Origin: Okapia johnstoni
Lineage: Eukaryota; Chordata; Mammalia; Artiodactyla; Giraffidae
Assembly: GCA_024291935.2 (NCBI GenBank)
Contig: CM044309.1
Span: forward strand, 30,528,001-30,592,000
Reading direction: 5' to 3'
Length of the DNA: 64,000 nt
A program made the position numbers and the translations under genes. The notes beneath the pieces are model-generated. The model saw nothing but the letters and a program-made list of their open reading frames with translations, was not told the origin of the DNA and did not search any database. This document shows positions 56,161-64,000 of this stretch, in pieces; position 1 is the first letter of the stretch; every line of letters begins with the position of its first letter.

Positions 56161-57959
56161 AAATGAATGGTGGCAAAGAACAAGTTATTTATTCGAACTA
56201 GCCTTATCGACCTATTGTGTTCTTCCCAGAAGAAGCTAAGAATCCTCATCCTAGGCATTTTTAGGGCTTTTTCCAAACAGTTGCCAGGACCACACTGCTG
56301 GGGATGCTGAGGAATGCTAGTAAGACTTTCAGGCCACCTTAAACTAAAGCTGCAGTGTTGTCTAGCAGATCTGCTTGCAGAGGATGGTCTCAGAGCCATC
56401 CATCCTAATAGTGTGTTTGAGAAGCTATAGGAGACTAGCACCCAGGACTGCAATTAGAGTCGGAGTAGAGAAGGGGGAGACGGAGGTCCCTGGATTGGTG
56501 AATAATCAGTGCACCTTTCTTCCCACCCCCCTCCCAGCCAGCATCCAGGGGGATGCTGGGTCGATGGCCCCTCTGATTTTAGGCAGTGCACTTCTGCCAT
56601 CTAGTGGTTCCTTACACTTTCCAAAATGCCTTGAGCAGAAATGGATCTCCTGTACTGAAAACCCAGCAGAAGCAGAACCAAACCAGGAAGCTAGACTTAA
56701 AATAATGTAACAGTACCACCAACATCAGAAAACCACACTGTTATTTCTGTCCCTTTGTCCTTTGTGATCTTTTGAAAAGAGATCATCCTAACCTTAGTGT
56801 TAGGATCATTCCTCAGTGTTCCACGGAATACAAGGTTGAAGGCTGTGTCACAACCAAAGTCAGACTGAAATCACATTTGGAACTAGCTTTTATTTCACTG
56901 GGAAACGAGAGATGATTTTAGCTTATTGGTGGGTTGACTATGCTTTTCTCCCTTCTCGCAAATGGTTCTAAATGAGTTGCAAATATTGCCTAGAAATTAT
57001 TTTTCCCCAACATTGAACTAGAGAATTTCAAAACTGAGAGAAAAAAGGCCAAGAATGTGTCTGTTACTTCTGGCACACAAATGCTGAAAACAACCAAAGA
57101 TGACTGTGCTGAGATTTAACAAGGAAAATGTTTCAGGGAGCAGGACTGGCGATGGATGAAATGCTCCTGGTTTCAGTCCCGGAGGGACGCTGGCGCTCTT
57201 ACTGTTTTTTGTTTTTTTTTCCACAATGCCCCTAAGGTAATTCATTAAAATATTAATAGTCTCCGTTTGCTCTGGGGTGGTAAACTGGGACAGATTCAGC
57301 TGTACAGAATCACATCCACGGGTCTCGTCTGCACATACTCTATGCCAGAGAAGATCGAGCCTGGAGCGATTCTTAAGACAACAGAGCAGCAACTGGCCTA
57401 GAGCCACACAGAAGGGACAAGAGTCTTCACCACCAGCTGGAGGAAAGCAGAATTTCTCAGGCAGAAAATAGATTTTTACTTACACAGAAAACTTACATCC
57501 TGCCTTTACAAAAAACCAACACCCAGAGCAGCGATGGGGGCAGAGATAAATGAACTCACGAGAGACTGCAGCTGATTTAAAAACTGATTTTTTCTTTCCC
57601 AGTGCTCCTCATTGTATGCATATCACAGCTTCCAACAGTGCAGAGACCCACAGCAGAAACCCGCTAACAGCTGACTCGCATTTACACCTGTTTCATGAGA
57701 TTCCTGTTTCCTGTATAGTCTCTATTGAAACAAGTTTGCTGTTTGTTTAGTAAAACATGTAAAGAGGATGGGCCCTGCCTGAAAGATACAAGAATCATTA
57801 AATTGAATTTAAAAATAGATGCGTTTCTAAGAAAAAAAAAAATCAGCTCATCCAAATGTTTGATATCCTATAAAAGAATCAATTCACTTGCTCATCAAAA
57901 AAATTTAAATAAGCTGTCTGACCATGTTGACATTGCCTATGTTATAAAGAACTACTGAG
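56161..57959. other. Unique stretch of 1.8 kb
   Basis: No interspersed repeat recognised. It holds the CTCF-like site at 56593 and a 129-codon minus frame (57018-57407) that I cannot match to any family. No promoter or splice pattern supports a gene. Confidence 0.45.
56593..56607 (-). promoter_or_regulatory. Strong CTCF-like motif
   Basis: On the minus strand the site reads 'ccactagatggcaga', matching 14 of 15 positions of the CTCF core CCASYAGRKGGCRSY. Motifs this good are often occupied in mammals and can anchor chromatin loops. Occupancy here is not known. Confidence 0.55.
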
Positions 57960-58457
57960 AAATGGAATATTTTCTGCCACATCGGTAAACAAAGAATGTC
58001 ACAGTCATCAACTATTGCAGCCCTCCAACAGAAGCCAGTCCGTGCTGATGCATCTCCTCAGAGCAGGATCTCAGGAAACGCCGTCTCCTGGGCTGTAGCC
58101 CTGACAACACCCTTCCCCTTGTAGTTACATATCAGAAAGAAGACCGCAGAGCCACGAAACTGCCGGACTCCATTACTGGACTACGGGTGCCAGTTTATGT
58201 CTGTCTTTGAAGCAATGCAAGAGAGAGAAATCATGATCCTATCACCTTTGTTGCTCATCACTGACTCCTGACTTCGATCCCTTGCCTTATATAAGCCCCT
58301 AGACTCTTCATGGAGCGGGGGCACAGTTCTTGAGGCATGAGCTTACTGTGTTCCCATCTCTGCCTGCTGAGAATAAAAACCACCTTTCTATTTCCTCCAA
58401 ACTCTGTATTTTTCATTCGGCTTTGGTAGCAAAGAAGGCCAAGATTTTGGCTGGCAA
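57960..58457 (+). mobile_element. Possible ERV class I LTR
   Basis: A promoter-like layout: TATA 'ttatataag' at 58287-58295, then 'aataaa' at 58372-58377, about 80 bp apart, as in gammaretrovirus-type LTRs with a short R region. A CA end may lie near 58457. The 5' limit and target duplication are not resolved. No viral genes follow. Confidence 0.4.
58287..58377 (+). promoter_or_regulatory. TATA box and polyadenylation signal pair
   Basis: TATA-like 'ttatataag' (58287-58295) and 'aataaa' (58372-58377) lie about 80 bp apart in the presumed LTR. They could act as a promoter and a 3' end signal. Activity not shown. Confidence 0.4.
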
Positions 58458-59129
58458 CAAGGGATACTTCCATTTTGTATAAAAACCACTCTTTCAGAGC
58501 CAGCTGAACGTCTCCTTAGTCTGGGAAAGTCATTCAGCTAGGTAAGGACATACGACTGTAGGACAAATTATCAACTTTATCTTTCTAGACAAATAAAAGA
58601 TGATTGCTGATGTTCGGTTTGTAAAAGCACTCATATTCACAAGACACCTTAGCGAAAGTTTCATTTTTAAAAGGATAAATCAGCCAACCATTCATCTCAT
58701 GGGCAGACAGCCTTACTCCTAAAGAGCAGTAGGTATTCCTTGCCACAAAGCAGGAAATTCAGAAGAAATTCCAGTAAGAATATAAAGATTGGATTAAGGT
58801 TTTTCAAGAAATGTAAAAGGAATCAAAATGCTGCTTAAATAACAAACTCCAAGTTGCAAAAAGCTTTAGGCTTCTCTGTTAATTCTGCAATGGCAGGTAA
58901 TGAACAAGTGGCTTAAAATACAGTTACATTAGCATGACATTTTCAGTGAACAGGCTATCAGGCAAGATGTCTGATTTTCTTTTGCAGTGATGGCTGTGGT
59001 CATCAAAGAGTCAATGATATTCTTCTGCTGAGACTGGCCACTCCACCCCTCCCCCATGACACCCTTGAGGTTTTGGTCACAGGGTGTCCAGCCTCCAGGT
59101 CAAGCATAGCAACTAACTGTGGTTAACCT
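58458..59129. other. Unique stretch
   Basis: No repeat or gene recognised. Confidence 0.4.
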
Positions 59130-59330
59130 AGTCAGGCCTATTTAAATTTGAATCTCAGTTCCATTACCTACTAGCTGTTTGTCTTTGGGCAAATCACTGA
59201 CATCTTTTGAGCCAGTTTTCCTTATTTGTAAAAATAAAAATAATTATTAGGCTAGACAATGCAATTTTTGTAAGGCAGGAACAATTGAATGTCAGCAGTT
59301 TATTAGTTCTACCTAGTAAGTTGCAACTGT
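59130..59330 (+). repeat. MIR SINE
   Basis: Sense MIR: 'tttgaatctcagttccatta', 'cctactagctgtttgtcttt', 'gggcaaatcactgacatctt', 'ttccttatttgtaaaaataa'. Confidence 0.7.
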
Positions 59331-59589
59331 CATCGACCTGGGAAGCAATGGAGCAAGCTGACTATGACCATGACCTTAATGTCCATTTCTAAGCAGCTGA
59401 TGGACAAACTGTGGGAAAAGTTTACTCAAAAAGGTCTCCACAAGAAAGGTTCACAACAAATTTATCTGTCAGGATCTTTCTCAGCTATGTCAAAGGGCTA
59501 TGTAAGTACACAAATACATGAATTTTTTAGTATCTTACACTGGAAGGGTGAAAAAAAAATAGCACATGTAAGAAATCAGGAATTATTTT
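59331..59589. other. Unassigned stretch
   Basis: No repeat or gene recognised. Confidence 0.35.
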
Positions 59590-59749
59590 GAGAACATCTT
59601 TTAGTAAATAGAGCAGTAGACTTGGAATAAAAATAGATAAAGCCCCTAATCTCCAGCAAACTAGCTGTGTGACCTTGACATGTGGGCTAATCTCTTATTC
59701 TCTACTTCCTCGTCTGTATGATGGGAATAATAACTGGAGCTCTAAAAGC
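59590..59749 (+). repeat. MIR SINE
   Basis: Sense MIR: 'aactagctgtgtgaccttga', 'ttcctcgtctgtatgatggg', 'aataataactggagctct'. Confidence 0.75.
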
Positions 59750-59955
59750 CACACAGGTAGTGATACTATCATTTATTCAGTGCTTTATGCCAGGCACCTT
59801 ACACGATCCCATTTATTCCTCAAAACAACCATATGAGAAAAGTATTGTTGCTAAAATTCCCAGTTTATAAATGGGAAAACTGGGGATCAACACAGTTAGT
59901 GCAAAGCCACACAGAAATTAAAAGGTAGAACTGAGATGTGAACCCCAGCAGTTTC
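59750..59955 (-). repeat. MIR SINE
   Basis: Antisense MIR right beside a sense copy: 'tcagtgctttatgccaggca', 'ttcctcaaaacaaccatatg', 'tttataaatgggaaaactgg', 'gtagaactgagatgtgaacc'. The two face each other tail to tail. Confidence 0.8.
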
Positions 59956-60280
59956 GTTCTAGAACTTACTACCCTACCACATGCTTCACTGCTTTTAATC
60001 AGAAGGCTTCAATGCTAGTCTACGTTCCATTTACTCACTGGACGTTCATGTCCTCTTTAGCTCTAGCTAGTGATGAATCAGGTTCCAAATGGTTCATCTC
60101 AAATGCCCACCTTGATCACTTTTGTTAGAGGCTTCCAGGAGCCTAGCCCTCAAAAAGACTGCAAAAGCCAAATCTTATTCAGTGGGAAACAATGCTGTGA
60201 TTGACTAGTGATGTCTGCCAAGGGCAGATGGGTGAGGCAACAGAGGCACTTGTAACATTCCTGCTATCCTTAGGGGAGGG
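59956..60280. other. Unassigned stretch
   Basis: No repeat or gene recognised. Confidence 0.4.
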
Positions 60281-60490
60281 GTGTCCCAAGTGGAGCTAGT
60301 GGTAAAGAACCCACCTGCCAATGCTGGAGACAAAAGAGATGTGGGTTCGATCCCTGGGTCAGGAAGACCCCCTGGAGGAGGGCATGGCAACCCACTCCAG
60401 TCTTCTTGCCTGGAGAATCCCATGGACAGAGGAGCCTGGTGGGCTGCAGTCCATAGAAAAGAGTCAGACATGACTGAAGTGACTTAGAAT
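60281..60490 (+). mobile_element. Bov-tA SINE
   Basis: 'tgtcccaagtggagctagtg' head, 'gtgggttcgatccctgggtc' B box, BovA body ending 'gactgaagtgactt'. A good B box remains. Confidence 0.92.
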
Positions 60491-60589
60491 GCATGCATTT
60501 CATTATTCTATCTGCATCTCCTCTCTGTAGCTGCTGAGAGAGTAACCAAGGGTGGCCTGGACAAACATGGGCTACTTGATAGGTCACCA

Positions 60590-60785
60590 GATAGAACTGG
60601 GCTGACTAACAGAATTTTCTGCCATAATGAAAACATCTACTACAGTGGCTACTAGGCACATGTGGCTTTTGAGTACTTGAAATGTAGCTGAATAGAATAT
60701 TTTTAACTTATAAACATTTTTAAATTAATAAACACATGAACTTAAACAGACACTTGCAGCTAGTGGCCACAATATTGATCAGGGC
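60590..60785 (+). mobile_element. hAT-Charlie-type MITE
   Basis: 'cagaattttctgccataatg', 'gtggctactaggcacatgtg', 'gagtacttgaaatgtagctg' and the inverted 'gcagctagtggccacaatat' match a well-known mammalian hAT MITE with internal inverted blocks. Subfamily not assigned. Confidence 0.7.
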
Positions 60786-63179
60786 AGTTGTGGGACAAAG
60801 GTCAGTTGGCTATGGATGAATGCCTTGGGCATGCAGCCTGAGGGGAATTCACCCAGGAAGCTGAAAGTCAGGGCAAGGTAAAGTTTGATCAAAGGGGATG
60901 ATAAGGAAGGAATCTGGATGTCAAAGCAAATACGTGATGCCAAATTTAGAGGAAGGCATGGAGAGCAAGTGACTGGGGAGGGATAGGAGGCAAGAGATAC
61001 ATGACCAGACTTCTCGGCTGTATAAATCCTGGTCTGGGGGCTTCCTACTAATCCTGCAATGGTCAGGGCATGGGCTTTGGTCATTTGAATGCCAACTGTC
61101 ATGCTGTGCTTGGAGACCCTAGCCTCCTTACCCATTCCCAGCTATCCCTGGGAATGTTCCCAGATCCTCACCATCTCTTAGCATCCTCCTAATAACCAAA
61201 GCCAACCACTGTTTACAAGAAATGGTCCCAGTGACTCAGTATTACTGACACCAGGTCAACTGTTAGCATGCTTAGTAGACAGTTCAATAGTCTGGGCTCT
61301 TTGCTACCAAAATTCAAATTAAATTCACTTAATCAAAATGAGGAATTAACAGAGGAAATACTGGTGCATCTCATATAAGTTTTGAACACTCGAGTCACAG
61401 GAGTGGATACCGCTAGGTTTCTACAGGAAGTGAGGTTCAATCAGGATGGTCTGCCTTTCATTTTGAGTTTTCTCTTTCTTGTCTTTCTATACATTTGCTT
61501 CCCTGGCCTTGGCATGTCACCTGGCAGGAAACATGCCTTTCAAGAACTTCACCCAAGCCTGCATCTTTCTGTCTGTTTCCAAGATTTAAGATATCAGGAA
61601 AGGAACTCTGACCCATCCTGGGTCCAGTGCCACTCCTGGAGTTATAGTGGGGATGAGAGGAGTAGGATCCTGACTGAATACAGGCATTCCCACTGAAAAT
61701 CACAATACCAGAAGTGAGGGGAGGAGAAGCACTCCCAGAAAAAGGGACAGGGGTGATGTTGCCCCAGGAAAAAAGGAAGAGAAGCTAGGGAAAATAAACC
61801 AGGAGGTTTTTATGGAAGAAACAGTGTGATGACATAACACAGACAACATACACTCATTAGCAAAGGCTTTTTTTTCTTATAAAGCAGATCAAGCACAATA
61901 TGGAACTTTGCCAACTGCAAAACCAGGATATTTTTCCCTTATTAAAAATCAAAAGGAAAGCAACCCAGATGCCTTAATTACTTTGATTGTGGAGGTGAAG
62001 GAGAGGCCTTGCTTTTAAATGAACATTGTATTTATCCATTAATTGTATCAGGAAATTGAAGAGACGCTTTGGTTTTATATGTGATTATCTTGATACCTAT
62101 TGAATAAAAAAAGTAGCTTTGCCTCATTAGCAGTAAAGTATATAGGGATAATGATGGATCAGTCTAAGTATTATTTCCTTATTTCTGGTTCTAATCACTA
62201 TATTTAATAAGGAAGAGCCAGGTTCAATAAAGGATGCATCTGGCTTCAAATGATTAATCAATTTTTATAGAACTCACAAGCTGGCAATTTCTTTGAGACA
62301 CTAGACAAGACATTGTGAATCACAACTCACAGCACACATTCCCCAGCCCACTCTACCAGCTTTGCTTTTGCTAATCAGCTTCAATTGTCTATCTTGGGGC
62401 ATTTTTTTTAAAAAGGTGCATCCTTTGTCTCTCACATCCTGAATTAATGCTGTAGGTAATTAGCTCTGGGCGTTGAGGTCTCTTTCATCTGCATGCAAGT
62501 CAGCTAAAAGATTTCCCTCTGCTGCTTGAAATAGGAATTTCTTCCTTTCATTCCCTCTTTGACTCTTCTTTGAGCTTATTTTAATTAGGATGTCAAATTG
62601 TATCATACTGAAGGGAGCTATACTTTTTGAGATTGTTCCAGGATAGGCTTTTATTGAGTTGGGGGGACAATTTTTCTTTGTAATGTCAATTTTTCTTTCC
62701 AATTTCTGTGGGCAAGAGATGAACTAGTCTTGTGCATTAACCACAAGGAGGGAGGCGATATGACAGGCTACAGAGGCTGTAGATTGAGATGAAAATGTGG
62801 AATAGTAGGAGACAAAAACAGGTGCATGCCAAGATGGGCAGAGCTTGAGTGACTGAGGACAGTTCTTGGAAAAGGAACATAAGCAAAAAAAAAAAAAAAA
62901 AATTAAATAAAAATCCTGTGAATTCCAGTTGCCGGGGCATTTTGGCTATTTTAAAAATATGCATGTGTGTTATTTATTGCTGTGTCTCTGGGGACTGGAA
63001 AAGGGACTGCAAACACCTGGTGAGTCTGCTGCCACTCCTGCCTTTTCCTTCCTCGCTAGCTGACATCACTAATCACTCACGACATCTTCCTGCTGAGCCC
63101 ACATGTAGACGCAGACTGCTCCAGACAGTAACCACCAATTGATCAGAGCTGGCACACAAGATGGAATCTATTTGCAATC
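60786..63179. other. Unique stretch of 2.4 kb
   Basis: No interspersed repeat recognised. Frames of 75-118 codons have no known domain. Inside, 61850-62720 is rich in homeodomain-type motifs (see findings). An A19 run (62884-62902) lies near the right end. Confidence 0.5.
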
Positions 63180-63240
63180 CCTGGTCTAGAACATTGTAAG
63201 CATTTAATAAATACATGTTGAAATGCACAAATAAATGAAG
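63180..63240 (+). repeat. L2 LINE 3' terminus
   Basis: 'agaacattgtaagcatttaa' then 'taaatacatgttgaaatgca', an L2 end. Confidence 0.6.
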
Positions 63241-63562
63241 ACATGCTTCTAGAGATTATGGGACTTCTCTGGTCCCCTTCCCCCTTGCACTTAGAGTGTT
63301 TTTTTTTAATTTATTTATGTTTTCTCAGATGGATTCCAAGGAATCAGATTCAGTATGGTTAATTTAGATGCATCATACTACCCTCCAGCATTATCTAAAG
63401 CAGGGATAAAAATATGTTGCCCTCAAGCTGGGTTTATCCTAGTATTCAGGCACATCTAGACACATCTGGAGGACTGGTGGAGTGGGTCTCAGAATTGCAT
63501 TCCAAAGCATGTAATCTGAATACCTGAGTTTGGATCTAAGACAACTAGTCAAAATAGAAAGG
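63241..63562. other. Unassigned stretch
   Basis: A weak MER5-like phrase near 63480-63530; otherwise nothing recognised. Confidence 0.3.
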
Positions 63563-64000
63563 AATGTATACATTTCAATGTTACATTTTCAATTCGTCCC
63601 ACCCTCTCCTTTCCCCACTGTGTCCACAAATCTGTTCTCTACCTCTGCAGCTCTATTTCTGCGCTGCAAATAGGCTCATCAATCGAGAGAATGGCACTGA
63701 AATACATACACTACCATGTTTAAAACTGGGGCTTTCCAGGTGGCACTAGTGGTAAGAAATGCGCCTGAAAATGTAGGAGACGCAAGAGATTTGGTTTCGA
63801 TCCCCGGGTTGAGAAGATCCCCTAGAAAGGAAATGGCAACCCACTCCAGTATTCTTGCCTGGGAAACCCCATGGACAGAGGTGCATGGTGGGTCACAAAG
63901 AATCAGACACAACTGAGAGACTGAGGACAGAGAGATATTTAAACTAGATAGCTAGTGGGAAGTTGTTATATAACACAGGGAGCTCAGGCTGGTGCTCTGT
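63563..64000 (+). mobile_element. L1 3' UTR with inverted 5' part
   Basis: 63563-63683 is L1 3' untranslated sequence on the minus strand; from about 63686 the next downstream part of the same region runs on the plus strand and continues past the window end. The order (upstream part inverted, downstream part direct) is the classical twin-priming pattern. The Bov-tA at 63728-63925 is inserted in the direct part. Confidence 0.75.
63728..63925 (+). mobile_element. Bov-tA SINE
   Basis: 'tggggctttccaggtggcac' head to tail 'acacaactgagagactgag'. 'tttaaaact' on the left and 'tttaaact' on the right suggest a diverged duplication. Confidence 0.9.

Noticed and set aside
57018..57407. 129-codon minus-strand frame in unique DNA
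   Set aside because: No recognisable domain, promoter, splice sites or codon evidence. Conservation data would be needed to revive it.
7005..60490. tRNA-like heads as real tRNA genes
   Set aside because: The A- and B-box-like parts belong to Bov-tA and CHR SINE heads; none folds into a complete tRNA with an acceptor stem.

Overview
This window looks like ruminant (bovid-type) nuclear DNA with no protein-coding gene I can support. The evidence is the repeat content. It has many copies of the BovB (RTE-type) LINE, tRNA-headed Bov-tA SINEs and Bov-A2 SINEs, CHR-type tRNA-Glu SINEs shared by cetartiodactyls, the ruminant-type L1 3' end, and a short mariner-like palindromic element. These lie over an older mammalian layer of MIR, L2, L1M, hAT and LTR fragments. 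It reads as intronic or intergenic sequence. Species (cattle, sheep, goat, other) cannot be fixed from the sequence alone.

Layout. 1-9.7 kb: ancient L2, MIR and hAT pieces, a minus-strand L1 3' end (3.3-3.7 kb), one short BovB tail, one Bov-tA SINE and a repeat-poor stretch with a CTCF-like motif near 8.35 kb. 9.7-16 kb: a 1.5-kb L1 3' end with decayed ORF2 and a clean SINE insertion, a mariner-like MITE, and a BovB copy that has lost the middle of its reverse transcriptase. 16-30 kb: a CHR SINE with a purine/G4 tail, a Bov-A2 dimer, an unusual 144-bp inverted repeat at 20.44-20.58 kb, L1, CHR, MIR and L2 remains, and a BovB inserted into an old L1 with a clear 9-bp duplication. 30-31.5 kb: one BovB inserted inside another, which creates an accidental 271-residue hybrid frame. 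33.6-35.6 kb: minus BovB, Bov-A2, Bov-tA and old L1. 36-39 kb: mostly unique. 39.5-44.5 kb: two old L1M 3' regions carrying layered SINE and BovB insertions; the 1.7-kb BovB at 42.6-44.3 kb is the longest copy here. 45-52.4 kb: a two-headed Bov-tA, a 51-bp tandem duplication beside a three-unit BovA array, and a Bov-A2 with extra 5' sequence inserted in a CHR SINE, followed by an LTR with target duplications. 52.4-63.5 kb: largely unique, with a strong CTCF-like motif at 56.6 kb, an ERV-like LTR near 58 kb and a repeat-free block at 61.9-62.7 kb. 63.56-64 kb: an L1 with an inverted 5' part and a SINE inserted in it.

The open frames are fragments or antisense shadows of these repeats, or short chance frames. 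The coding remains of BovB and L1 ORF2 all carry stops, frameshifts, deletions or 5' truncation, so none looks able to encode a complete enzyme. I found no undescribed biological system. The points worth checking are structural: the nested insertions, the SINE with 5' extra sequence, the inverted repeat, the tandem duplications, the CTCF-like sites and the inverted L1. Family names come from recognition of the sequence by eye, not from a database search, so subfamily names are provisional.
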